NCBI RefSeq assembly: GCF_040529335.1
Contig: NZ_CP159534.1
Location: 8,060,001-8,124,000 of the forward strand
From: Streptomyces sp. HUAS MG91
GTDB lineage: Bacteria > Actinomycetota > Actinomycetes > Streptomycetales > Streptomycetaceae
DNA length: 64,000 bases
Direction of reading: 5' to 3'
Shown piece after piece: positions 54,333 through 64,000 of the stretch. The position numbers and the translations under genes are program-made. The first letter of the stretch is position 1, and each line of letters begins with the position of its first letter. A model generated the notes under the pieces. That model saw only the letters and a program-made list of their open reading frames with translations, was not told where the DNA came from and made no database searches.

Positions 54333-54751
54333 CGCTGGGTGCCGCCGGCCGGCGATCCTCCGGACCTTTTCGGGGTCCTGGCACGGCGAACGAGCCGACA
54401 AAGCCCGGCACGGCGTACCGACCCGAGGGGACCCACAGGCGGAGAGCCGGCCCAGTGTGCCGTGGACAGCCGCGCAGGCCACCAGCGAGGCAAGGGCCGC
54501 CACGCCGGGACTCGGCACGCGCTCGCGCCAGGTGCGGGCCGGCGCGAGGGGGAGCGCGCAGGCGATCGCGCCGCCGACCAGCCCTTGCCCCACGTACCCG
54601 AGCGCGCGTCAGGAGTGCGGGCACTCGCTCCCGCAGAGGTCGCCGACCGCGCCCACGGACACCACCCGCTGCCACCCCCGCGGACCGCGCCGCACCAGGC
54701 ACCGGCCGCACCGAACAGCGGCCCGGCGACGCAGGCCGTCCGCGCTCGCCG
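54333..54751. other. Intergenic region with possible leftward gene remnant
   Basis: No intact gene is visible. On the minus strand, about 54420-54593 reads GYVGQGLVGGAIACALPLAP, then VAALASLVACAAVHGTLG, like two membrane segments. An in-frame stop lies just upstream and the frame runs into non-coding sequence downstream. This may be a fragment of a membrane protein. No family can be named. Confidence 0.4.
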
Positions 54752-55201
54752 CTATTGCCCCTCGACCGGTCGGGCCGTGTGCCGCGGGTGGCCGTGCGTG
54801 CGCCGGCGCTCCTTCATCTCCGCCTCGTACAAATGGTCGCGTCCTTGCGCGAGTTCGACCCGTGCCTGCCGCTCCAGCGCCCGGTAGGGCTCATAGAAGT
54901 CGGTGTCGTACTCCTCCACGATCTGAAAGGTCCAGCGCCCTTCGAGCACGTTGCGGCCCACCAGCTCGTGCGCGATGCGGTCCGCCCACGCGGTGTGTCC
55001 CGCTTTCCGCAGCAGATCGACGGCGCGCCCCAGTTCGAGATCGGCCGTGCCGGTCAGCTGATGGAAGGCGTAGAGGTGGCCGCGTGCCTGCTCCACCGTT
55101 TCCAGTGCTTTGGACAGCGATCCCAGTGCGGCGACCGTCTCGTCGCTGACACCGGGCGGGCGCAGATGGCCGGCTTCCGGCCGGTCTTCGTCGGCGTTCA
55201 T
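54752..55201 (-). CDS. Conserved hypothetical helical protein
   Basis: 149 residues, unrecognised family. It is predominantly helical and charged: SKALETVEQARGHLYAFHQL, ELGRAVDLLRKAGHTAWADR and FQIVEEYDTDFYEPYRALER, with a basic C-terminus. No signal or membrane segment. The aromatic and helix periodicity supports a real cytoplasmic protein. ATG with AGCGGGGAACAGAGAG upstream. It is divergent from the gas-vesicle-like gene, with about 190 bases between them. Confidence 0.75.
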   Translation of the reverse strand: MNADEDRPEAGHLRPPGVSDETVAALGSLSKALETVEQARGHLYAFHQLTGTADLELGRAVDLLRKAGHTAWADRIAHELVGRNVLEGRWTFQIVEEYDTDFYEPYRALERQARVELAQGRDHLYEAEMKERRRTHGHPRHTARPVEGQ

Positions 55202-55394
55202 GACTCTCTGTTCCCCGCTCCCTCGCGCCCCATAGCGCGCCGGGACGGATCCCCCACCCATCGAGTGAACCTCGGTGCACCACAGCGTGCGCGGCCGTCG
55301 CCGAGACCGCCGCACCGAAACGGCCCCACCGCTTGTGATGCGGCCGATACGGGGCACGAGGTAGGGGCAGGGGGCGAGAGGAGGAGGCAGGCCC

Positions 55395-55739
55395 ATGAGT
55401 GTGCCGGCGCGGCGACAGGGTGGAGGAGGCACGAGCGGTCTCTACGACGTGCTCGAACTCATTCTGGACAGAGGGCTCGTGATCGACGCGTTCATCCGCG
55501 TCTCGCTGGTCGGAATCGAGATTCTGAAGATCGACGTGCGCATCGTCGTCGCGAGTGTCGACACCTATCTCCGGTTCGCGGAGGCGTGCAACCGGCTCGA
55601 CCTGGAGACGGGGAGCACGAAACCCCCGGGCCTGCCGGAGGTCCTGGACGGGAGCGCGTCCCGGGGCAAGACGGAGAGCGCCCTGTCCGGTGTGGTCAAG
55701 GGAATCTCCGACGTGCTGGGACAGCCGAAGCGCCACTGA
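55395..55739 (+). CDS. Gas-vesicle structural protein, GvpA/GvpJ family
   Basis: 114 residues. The core is diagnostic: [40 protein letters not shown] and [17 protein letters not shown]. The N-terminus is Gly-rich and the C-terminus has a tail of about 40 residues, more like GvpJ or GvpM than the rib protein GvpA. No other clear gas-vesicle assembly genes flank it, so it is an orphan. GGCGAGAGGAGGAGGC lies upstream of the ATG. Confidence 0.9.
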   Translation: MSVPARRQGGGGTSGLYDVLELILDRGLVIDAFIRVSLVGIEILKIDVRIVVASVDTYLRFAEACNRLDLETGSTKPPGLPEVLDGSASRGKTESALSGVVKGISDVLGQPKRH

Positions 55740-55748
55740 ACGGGACGG

Positions 55749-58013
55749 TCACTCCCGCACGGAGGGCAGCGGGCTGAGCCACACCGCCCCCAGTGGCGGG
55801 AGCCGCAGTGTGATCGACGCCGGGAAGCCGCGGTGGGCGGTGGGAGCCGAGGGGAGCGGGTGTTCGTTGAGGACGCCGCTCCCGCCGTAGCGCGGGGCAT
55901 CGGTGTTGAGGACCTCGTGCCAGGCCTCCGGCGCCGTCCCCGGGACACCGATCCGGTAGTCGTCGCGCACCACGGGGGCGAAGTTGACGACGGCGAGCAG
56001 TGGGGCGCCGTCGCGGGCATGGCGGACGAAAGCGAGGACGTTGTCGTCGGCGGCGTCCGGCTCGGCCCAGGAGAAACCCGCGGGATCACCGTCCTGTTCC
56101 CAGAGCGCGGGACGCGACGTGTACAGGCGGTTGAGGTCGCCCACCAGGCGCTGGACGCCACGGTGGTCCTCGTGCGCGGGATGATCCGCGCCGAGCACCC
56201 ACCACTGGGGCCCCTCGGCCTCCGACCATTCGGCACCCTGGGCGAACTCCTGCCCCATGAACAACAGCTTCTTGCCGGGGTGGGCCCACATGAAGGCCAG
56301 GTAGGCGCGGTGGTTGGCGCGCTGCTGCCACCAGTCGCCCGGCATCTTCGACACGAGCGACCGCTTCCCGTGGACGACCTCGTCGTGCGAGACCGGCAGG
56401 ACGTAGCTCTCGCTGTACGCGTACACCATCGAGAACGTCAACTCGTGGTGGTGGTACCGGCGGTGGACGGGATCGTGGGCCATGTAGGCCAAGGAGTCGT
56501 GGGACCAGCCCATGTTCCACTTGAGGCCGAAGCCCAGACCGCCGAGACCGCCCGCCGCGGGCTGGTCCGTCGGCCGCGTCACACCGTCCCAGGCGGTCGA
56601 CTCCTCCGCGATGGTGACGATGCCCGGACAGCGTCGGTAAAGGGTGGCGTTCATCTCCTGGAGGAAGGCGACGGCATCGAGGTTCTCCCGTCCGCCGTGC
56701 GCGTTCGGCGACCACGCGCCGTCCTCGCGGGAGTAGTCGAGGTAGAGCATGGAGGCGACGGCGTCGACGCGCAGGCCGTCGATGTGGAACTCCTCGCACC
56801 AGTACACGGCGTTGGCGACAAGAAAGTTGCGCACCTCTCGGCGCCCGAAGTCGAAGACGAGCGTGCCCCAGTCGGGGTGGGCGGCCCGCACCGGGTCCTG
56901 CGGTTCGTACAGGGGCCGCCCGTCGAAGTCGGCCAACGCCCACGCGTCGCGCGGGAAGTGCCCCGGCACCCAGTCGAGGAGGACGCCGATGCCCGCCCGG
57001 TGCAGGGTGTCGACGAAGTATCTGAAGTCGTCGGGGGTGCCGAGGCGCGCGGTGGGGGCGTAGAAGCCGGTGACCTGATAGCCCCACGAGCCGCCGAAGG
57101 GGTGCTCGGCCACGGGCAGCAGTTCTACGTGCGTGAATCCCAACTCGGATACGTAGTCGACCAGTTCGTCGGCCAGTTCGCGATAGGTCGCGCCCGGGCG
57201 CCAGGAGGCCGGGTGCAGCTCGTACACGGACAGGGGAGCCGCGTGCGCCGGCCGGTCGCCGCGCCGCCGCATCCAGTCCTCGTCGCCCCAGGCGTAGTCG
57301 CTGTCCGTCACCACCGACGCGGTCGCGGGCGGGACCTGGGTGCGGCGGGCCATCGGGTCCGACCGCTCCAGGCGAGAGCCGTCGGGGCCCGTGATCTCGA
57401 ACTTGTACAGGGCGCCCGCGCCGACACCCGGGACGAACAGCTCCCAGACGCCGGAGCTCCCCAGCGACCTCATCGGCAGCGCCGTCCCGTCCCAGTGGTT
57501 GAAGTCGCCGCGTACGCGCACGCCCCTGGCGTCGGGGGCCCACACCGCGAAACGGGTCCCCCGCACTCCTTGGAGCTCCCGCACATGGGCGCCGAGCACG
57601 GTCCAGAGTTCCTCGTGCCGGCCCTCGGAGATGAGGTGCAGGTCGAACTCGCCCAGGGTCGGCGGGAAACGGTAAGGGTCGTCGACCTCGACGACGGCTT
57701 CGGGGTGGACGACGCGCAGGCGGTACGCGCCCGGTGCGTCGCCCGCGTCCCGATCGCCCGGCACCGTGCCCGCGAAGAGGCCGTCGCCCTCGTCGTGCAG
57801 CACCCAGGAGACGGGTCCGGCGATGACGGAGACGGCGCGCGCGTGCGGACGCAGGCAGCGCACGATCACTCCGTCGGGGCCCGGCCGGGCGCCCAGGACG
57901 GCGTGCGGATCGTGGTGCTCGCCGCGCAGCAGCCGGTCGCGGTCGTCCGGCTCCAGGGTGGGCGCGGGACATGCGCGGTGGACGGTGGTCGGGGCCACGT
58001 CGGCGACGGCCAT
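55749..58013 (-). CDS. glgB: 1,4-alpha-glucan branching enzyme
   Basis: 754 residues. It introduces alpha-1,6 branches into alpha-glucan. Two N-terminal beta-domains include the CBM48 ([20 protein letters not shown]). The GH13 barrel has nucleophile Asp in [17 protein letters not shown], acid/base Glu in [13 protein letters not shown] and Asp in [18 protein letters not shown] precedes the ATG. Last gene of the glgE-treS-mak-glgB operon, 37 bases after mak. It acts on the linear maltosyl chains made by GlgE. Confidence 0.97.
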   Translation of the reverse strand: MAVADVAPTTVHRACPAPTLEPDDRDRLLRGEHHDPHAVLGARPGPDGVIVRCLRPHARAVSVIAGPVSWVLHDEGDGLFAGTVPGDRDAGDAPGAYRLRVVHPEAVVEVDDPYRFPPTLGEFDLHLISEGRHEELWTVLGAHVRELQGVRGTRFAVWAPDARGVRVRGDFNHWDGTALPMRSLGSSGVWELFVPGVGAGALYKFEITGPDGSRLERSDPMARRTQVPPATASVVTDSDYAWGDEDWMRRRGDRPAHAAPLSVYELHPASWRPGATYRELADELVDYVSELGFTHVELLPVAEHPFGGSWGYQVTGFYAPTARLGTPDDFRYFVDTLHRAGIGVLLDWVPGHFPRDAWALADFDGRPLYEPQDPVRAAHPDWGTLVFDFGRREVRNFLVANAVYWCEEFHIDGLRVDAVASMLYLDYSREDGAWSPNAHGGRENLDAVAFLQEMNATLYRRCPGIVTIAEESTAWDGVTRPTDQPAAGGLGGLGFGLKWNMGWSHDSLAYMAHDPVHRRYHHHELTFSMVYAYSESYVLPVSHDEVVHGKRSLVSKMPGDWWQQRANHRAYLAFMWAHPGKKLLFMGQEFAQGAEWSEAEGPQWWVLGADHPAHEDHRGVQRLVGDLNRLYTSRPALWEQDGDPAGFSWAEPDAADDNVLAFVRHARDGAPLLAVVNFAPVVRDDYRIGVPGTAPEAWHEVLNTDAPRYGGSGVLNEHPLPSAPTAHRGFPASITLRLPPLGAVWLSPLPSVRE

Positions 58014-58050
58014 CGGCGGAACTCCCTTGGCGAGGATGAGTGTTGAGTGA

Positions 58051-59418
58051 TCAGGAGGTGCGGCACAGGCGCGCTACGGCCGCCATGGGAACGGTGATCC
58101 AGTCGGGGCGGTGGCCCGCCTCGTAGACGACCTCGTACACGGCCCGGTCCGCTTCGTGGGCGCGCAGCGTCACCGCGATGTCCTGCGGGTCGAACCGGCC
58201 GACCTCGGCGTACCCGGCGCAGAACGTGGCGCTGGTGCGCTCGGCCCATTCCGGTCGCGGCGCGTCGCCTATGTGGGCCGCGTAGTCGAAGGACCGAAGC
58301 ATGCCCGCCACATCGCCGACGGGGGAGTGGTCGCCCCGCCGCTCCGCCAGCGGTTTCGCGGGCTCGCCCTCGAAGTCGACGATGTGCCAGTCGCCGCCGG
58401 CCCGCAGGACCTGCGCCAGATGGAGATCGCCGTGGATGCGCTGCAACGGCAGGTCGCCGTCGGCCTGCGCGAACTCTGCGTAGACGCGGGTGAGTTGCGG
58501 CACGTACGCGTGCAGTGCCGGTACGAGGGAGGCCGCGTGCCGCAGCCGGTGCGTCATCGCCCCCGCCAGCCGTACGGTGTGGTCCGCGGGGGCCGGTGCG
58601 ACGGGGAACGCCTCGGACAGGGCCACGTGCAGTGCGGCCGTCGCGCGGCCCAGATCACGGGCCTCCGCGAGGAAGTCCGTACGCCCCAGGGCCGATTCAC
58701 GGGCCAGCGTCCACCCGTCGGTCGCGTCGGTGAGGTAGGGCTGGACGACTCCCAGCGTCGCGAAGAACGGCGCGAACGTGTGGAACCAGGCCGTGGGAGC
58801 GAGGCCCCGGGCGTAGCCGTGCCGCGCCAGAACGGTCGGCACCTCCAGGTCGGGGTTGATGCCGGGCTGGACCCGCCGGAAGAGCTTCAGGATGAGCCGG
58901 TCGCCGTAGACGATCGAGGTGTTCGACTGCTCGACGTCCAGGACACGGGGTGCGAGGCCGCTCGGGACCGCCGTGCGCGGGAACGACTCGAAGCGCAGGT
59001 TCCCGAGGGTGCCGCCCCTGCGGACGCGGTCCAGGAGCGGCACTGTCGCACGGTGGTCGTGCACGGCGTCGTAGACCAGCAGCCTGTTCCCGGCGGGTCC
59101 CTCGACCTCGCCGATGACGTGGCGGCGCAACCGCGGCGGCACGTGCGTCGCCGCGCCCAGGAGCAACTGATAGTGCACGCAGTGCTGTTCGCCGCGGTGC
59201 CCGACCTCGACCAGCAGGTGGAAGCAGCCGGGCGTGAGTTCCGTGGCCGAGACCACGGCGAGGCTCGTGATCTTCTTGTCGCGGCCGGCGAACCAGCGCT
59301 GGTCGGGCATCCAGCGTGCCAGCAGCGCGGCGAGCCGGCCACGGATGACGGCGGGCTCGCTCAGCACGGCCGTGGCCGGGAGGGACGCGGCAGGGAGGGA
59401 CGTGAGGGAGAGGGCCAT
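58051..59418 (-). CDS. mak: Maltokinase (Pep2 type)
   Basis: 455 residues. It phosphorylates maltose to alpha-maltose-1-phosphate with ATP. The N-terminal cap has [19 protein letters not shown], and the kinase part has the APH-like catalytic segment [12 protein letters not shown] and the metal-binding [14 protein letters not shown]. The operon position directly after treS, with 6 bases between stop and start, matches the GlgE pathway. ATG with a GGTCCAATCG context has only a weak ribosome site, so translation is probably coupled to treS. Confidence 0.96.
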   Translation of the reverse strand: MALSLTSLPAASLPATAVLSEPAVIRGRLAALLARWMPDQRWFAGRDKKITSLAVVSATELTPGCFHLLVEVGHRGEQHCVHYQLLLGAATHVPPRLRRHVIGEVEGPAGNRLLVYDAVHDHRATVPLLDRVRRGGTLGNLRFESFPRTAVPSGLAPRVLDVEQSNTSIVYGDRLILKLFRRVQPGINPDLEVPTVLARHGYARGLAPTAWFHTFAPFFATLGVVQPYLTDATDGWTLARESALGRTDFLAEARDLGRATAALHVALSEAFPVAPAPADHTVRLAGAMTHRLRHAASLVPALHAYVPQLTRVYAEFAQADGDLPLQRIHGDLHLAQVLRAGGDWHIVDFEGEPAKPLAERRGDHSPVGDVAGMLRSFDYAAHIGDAPRPEWAERTSATFCAGYAEVGRFDPQDIAVTLRAHEADRAVYEVVYEAGHRPDWITVPMAAVARLCRTS

Positions 59419-59424
59419 GGCGGA

Positions 59425-61149
<1,725 letters not shown>

Positions 61150-61204
61150 GGTGATCTCCCTCCGTTGCCGCTTCCTCGCGGGTTCTGACAGAGCGAGCCG
61201 GTGC

Positions 61205-63178
61205 TCAGCCGACGGTGAAGACGTGTGCGGGCGACTCGCCCGGAACCAGGCGGACGTAGTTGGTGGCGCCCCAGGTGTAGGTGGCGCCGGTCAGCTCGTC
61301 GTGGACGCGGAACGGGGCGTCCGGAGCCACGTTCAGCCGCGCGTGGTCGAGCGACACCGTCGCCTCCTGGGTGTGGTGCGGGTCGAGGTTCACGACCACC
61401 AGAACCGTGTTCGTACCGCTGCGCTTGGAGTACACGATCACCTCGTCCTTGTCGGCGTGGTGGAAGTGCACGTCGCGCAGCTGCCGAAGGGCCGGACTGC
61501 GGCGCCGGACGTCGTTGAGCGCGGTGATCAGCGGAGCGATCGTCCGTCCCTCGCGCGCCGCCGACTCCCAGTCCCGCGGCCGTAGTTCGTACTTCTCGGA
61601 GTGCAGATACTCCTCGCTGCCGGGGCGCAGCGGAGTGTTCTCGCACAGCTCGTACCCGCTGTAGACGCCCCAGACGGGCGAGAGCGTCGCGGCCAGCACC
61701 GCCCGTAGTTCGAAGGCGGGACGGCCCCCGTGCTGCAAGAACTCGGGCAGGATGTCGGGCGTGTTCACGAAGAAGTTCGGCCGCATCACCGCCGCCGTGT
61801 CCCGCGCCAGTTCCCCGACGTAGTCGGTGAGTTCGCGTTTGGTGTTGCGCCAGGTGAAGTACGTGTACGACTGCTGGAAACCGGCCGCGGCGAGGGCCCG
61901 CATCATGGCCGGACGCGTGAACGCCTCCGCCAGGAAGACGACATCGGGGTCCGTGCGGTTGATGTCGGTGACGACCCGCTCCCAGAACACCACCGGCTTG
62001 GTGTGCGGATTGTCCACCCGGAAGATGCGGACTCCGTGCGCCATCCAGTGTCGCAGGATCCGCGTCGTCTCCGCCACGAGGCCGGGCAAATCCCGGTCGA
62101 AGGCGATCGGGTAGATGTCCTGGTACTTCTTCGGCGGGTTCTCCGCGTACGCGATCGATCCGTCGGGACGCTGCCGGAACCACTCCGGACGCTTGTCCAC
62201 CCAGGGGTGATCGGGGGAGCACTGCAACGCGAAGTCGAGGGCGATCTCCAGGCCCAGCCCGCGGGCCCGCGCCACGAACGCGTCGAAGTCCTCCAGCGTC
62301 CCCAGCTCCGGGTGCACCGCGTCGTGCCCGCCCTCCGGCGAACCGACCGCCCAGGGCACCCCCACATCGTGCGGGCCCGCCGACAGCGCGTTGTCGCGAC
62401 CCTTGCGGAACGTGGTCCCGATCGGGTGGATCGGCGGGAGGTACACCACGTCGAAACCCATCTCCGCGATCGCCGGAAGCCGCCGCGCCGCCGTCGCGAA
62501 CGTCCCGCTGACCGGCGGCTTCCCCGGCTCCAGGACCGCACCCTCGGAGCGCGGGAAGAACTCGTACCAGGAGCCGTACAAGGCTCGTTCCCGCTCCACG
62601 AGCAGCGGCAGGGGCGCGCTCTCGGTGAGGCGCTCGCGCACGGGGTGCGACTCCAGGACGGCGCGGACCTCCGGCGCCGTGGTCGCCGACAGCCGGTCCG
62701 CGGCCTCGCGACCGCCGTCGCACAGCGCGGCCAGGGCGGCGCGCAGGACCGCTTCGGCCGGGGCGTCACCGGACACTTCGGCGAGAACCCGTTCCAGGAG
62801 GAGGGCGCCTTCCTCGAGCGTCAGGTCGATGTCGGCTCCTGCCGCCACCTTCAGGGCTGCGTCCCGCTGCCATGTCGCCACGGGATCGCACCACGCCTCC
62901 ACGAGGAAGCTCCACCGGCCGGGCGCGGACGCGGTGACGTCGGCGCTCCACCGGTCCTCGCCCGGCCGGGTCTCGCGCATCGTGCGGCACTGGGCGGCAC
63001 GGCCGTCGGGAGCGCGCAGCACGGCTCGCGCCCGCACGATCGCCGAACCCTCGACGAACACCGTGGCCGTGACCGGGAACGTCTCGCCGGCCACTGCCTT
63101 CGCCGTGCCCAGGCCCCCCTCGACGTGGGGCCCTACCCGCTCGATCGAGACGGGCACCTGCTGCTGCACCGCTGCCAT
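61205..63178 (-). CDS. glgE: Alpha-1,4-glucan:maltose-1-phosphate maltosyltransferase
   Basis: 657 residues. It extends alpha-1,4-glucan with maltosyl units from maltose-1-phosphate. The N-terminal domain (1-115) precedes a GH13_3 barrel with YLPPIHPIGTTFRKGRDN, nucleophile Asp in FRVDNPHTKP and acid/base Glu in FLAEAFTRPAMM. ATG was chosen because AGAGGTGAG lies six bases upstream; a GTG nine bases earlier overlaps that site. It leads the leftward operon glgE-treS-mak-glgB. Streptomyces with two copies use them at different developmental stages. Confidence 0.97.
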   Translation of the reverse strand: MAAVQQQVPVSIERVGPHVEGGLGTAKAVAGETFPVTATVFVEGSAIVRARAVLRAPDGRAAQCRTMRETRPGEDRWSADVTASAPGRWSFLVEAWCDPVATWQRDAALKVAAGADIDLTLEEGALLLERVLAEVSGDAPAEAVLRAALAALCDGGREAADRLSATTAPEVRAVLESHPVRERLTESAPLPLLVERERALYGSWYEFFPRSEGAVLEPGKPPVSGTFATAARRLPAIAEMGFDVVYLPPIHPIGTTFRKGRDNALSAGPHDVGVPWAVGSPEGGHDAVHPELGTLEDFDAFVARARGLGLEIALDFALQCSPDHPWVDKRPEWFRQRPDGSIAYAENPPKKYQDIYPIAFDRDLPGLVAETTRILRHWMAHGVRIFRVDNPHTKPVVFWERVVTDINRTDPDVVFLAEAFTRPAMMRALAAAGFQQSYTYFTWRNTKRELTDYVGELARDTAAVMRPNFFVNTPDILPEFLQHGGRPAFELRAVLAATLSPVWGVYSGYELCENTPLRPGSEEYLHSEKYELRPRDWESAAREGRTIAPLITALNDVRRRSPALRQLRDVHFHHADKDEVIVYSKRSGTNTVLVVVNLDPHHTQEATVSLDHARLNVAPDAPFRVHDELTGATYTWGATNYVRLVPGESPAHVFTVG

Positions 63179-63229
63179 CGGTCTCACCTCTTGCGCTGTG
63201 CGTCCCGGCCGGAGCTGTCCCGGCCTGGA

Positions 63230-63469
63230 TCACACGAGAGTCGTCGCCGCGATCCGCTCGTGCCGTGCCGCCGCCCGCAGTCGACGTTCCGCCGTCGCCG
63301 CGGCCTCCCGGCCGCACCGTTCGCCGGTCACGGCGCACAACGCCGCGACCGCGAGCCCGAACCGCGCGCGGACCGCGGCATCGGCGGGGGCGGCGAGGAA
63401 ACGCCTCTGCCACCGGCGGTAGCGCCGCAGACTCGGCCCGATGTCCACGTCGGAATGCGATGCGTCCAT
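63230..63469 (-). CDS. DUF5133-like small protein
   Basis: 79 residues. DIGPSLRRYRRWQRRFLAAP, then ARFGLAVAALCAVTGERCGR and EAAATAERRL, fits the small DUF5133 family found in Streptomyces (a helix, a cysteine-containing strand/helix and a final helix). Function unknown. AGGAGG lies 12 bases upstream of the ATG. It precedes glgE by about 50 bases in the same direction and may be the first gene of that operon. Confidence 0.65.
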   Translation of the reverse strand: MDASHSDVDIGPSLRRYRRWQRRFLAAPADAAVRARFGLAVAALCAVTGERCGREAAATAERRLRAAARHERIAATTLV

Positions 63470-63756
63470 GGCACCCGTCGACCTCCTGGACCCCGCACCG
63501 GCGGACCCGGAGAGCCCGAACACCGTGTGCGGAGAGGAAGCGGCCGGTCACACCCGGCGGCTCCTCCACCATCGTGCGGGGCGAATCGCCATCCGTCCTG
63601 TTGAGCCGAGTGTCACGGCGCGATCACTCTCGTGTTGCACGAATGGAGTAGCGGGGCGAGGCTGAATGACGACTCTCGAAGAAGCGGTGCTCACGCTCCG
63701 TGCGCACGGCCCCGTCGTGACGACGGGCGCGAGCTCCGCTGTGAGGAGCAGACACC

Positions 63757-64000
63757 ATGAACCGGACAGTGCCCCGCTACTACCACGTAGAGGTCGACGC
63801 AGCGCCGGAACGCGTCGGCCAGGTGCAGCGCATCGTCGGCGCGCACCTTCGGTACTGGGGGCTGGAGAAACTGGCGACGCCCGCGACCCGGGGGCTCGGA
63901 CTGCTGATGGAAGCCGCCGACGGCGAGGCCGTGATGACCGTCGAGACGTGGTGGACCGGTCAGCATCTGATCACCGCCGTCTCGCACCAGGACGCCGTCC
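63757..64000 (+). CDS. ATPase-like protein, N-terminal part (cut by window end)
   Basis: 81 codons are visible before the window ends. The product starts MNRTVPRYYHVEVDAAPERV, then GQVQRIVGAHLRYWGLEKLA and MTVETWWTGQHLITAV. The helix, Trp/Gly turn and strand order resemble the start of the small histidine-kinase-like ATPases of Streptomyces found near glgE loci. The ATP-binding boxes would lie beyond the window. GAGGAGC lies nine bases upstream of the ATG. Divergent from the DUF5133-like gene. Confidence 0.7.
   Translation, partial: MNRTVPRYYHVEVDAAPERVGQVQRIVGAHLRYWGLEKLATPATRGLGLLMEAADGEAVMTVETWWTGQHLITAVSHQDAV

Noticed and set aside
63666..63756. ORF starting MTTLEEAVLTLRAHG before the ATPase-like gene
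   Set aside because: It is out of frame with the recognisable protein and degenerates into arginine-rich sequence; the ATG at 63757 has a better ribosome site.

Overview
The window is high-GC actinobacterial chromosome. GTG and TTG starts, four-base start/stop overlaps, rare TTA codons, bldA-type leucine usage and the gene families point to Streptomyces. I see no tRNA, rRNA, CRISPR array, prophage, transposase or origin. It reads as ordinary chromosome with one large biosynthetic island and many single-gene accessory functions. About 55 protein genes are supported.

Region 1 (1-1366): the 5' part of a leftward zinc-type oxidoreductase, then about 1 kb without a confident gene. This contains an inverted repeat, a possible 27-codon leader ORF and two GGGG-loop hairpins, and it forms the leader of the next operon.

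Region 2 (1367-28911): 21 co-directional, mostly translationally coupled genes forming a Wzx/Wzy-type exopolysaccharide cluster. It holds an initiating sugar-phosphate transferase, an AlgD-type GDP-mannose 6-dehydrogenase, three further glycosyltransferases, two chain-length (Wzz-like) proteins, an asparagine-synthetase-type amidotransferase, a fused dehydrogenase/Gfo-Idh-MocA oxidoreductase, a heparinase II/III-like lyase, a beta-helix lipoprotein, a Wzy-like polymerase, a nucleotide-sugar modification block (C-methyltransferase, cytidylyltransferase, PIG-L deacetylase, epimerase, M28-like DUF4910 protein, RmlC-like epimerase, class III aminotransferase), a Wzx flippase and a pyruvyltransferase. 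The content predicts an acidic, probably uronate- or uronamide-containing and pyruvylated polymer. From memory, S. coelicolor carries a comparable block near SCO0381-SCO0401. The first gene has a TTA codon at codon 6, which would place the operon under bldA control.

Region 3 (28919-38475): a PAP2 phosphatase, a Ser/Thr kinase with an extracytoplasmic beta-rich tail, a GvpU-like protein, a cold-shock protein, a four-repeat His/Asp/Gly peptide translationally coupled to a JmjC-type oxygenase (the most unusual item here), a sucrase/ferredoxin-like protein, a PRC-barrel protein, a GAF-ANTAR regulator, a lytic transglycosylase and an LCP ligase.

Region 4 (38525-55739): a GH92 mannosidase with a LacI-type operator, a metallophosphoesterase, an alpha/beta hydrolase preceded by a leader peptide, a TetR/3-hydroxyacyl-CoA dehydrogenase pair divergent from an acetoacetate-decarboxylase-like gene across a double operator, a PucR-type regulator, a secreted esterase, a NavBac-like channel, a SpoIIE phosphatase, M15 and L,D-transpeptidase wall enzymes, a DsbA-like lipoprotein, a DUF937-like protein and an orphan GvpA/J protein.

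Region 5 (55749-64000): a leftward operon glgE-treS-mak-glgB, the GlgE route from trehalose to alpha-glucan. It is preceded by a small DUF5133-like gene and diverges from an ATPase-like gene cut off by the window end.
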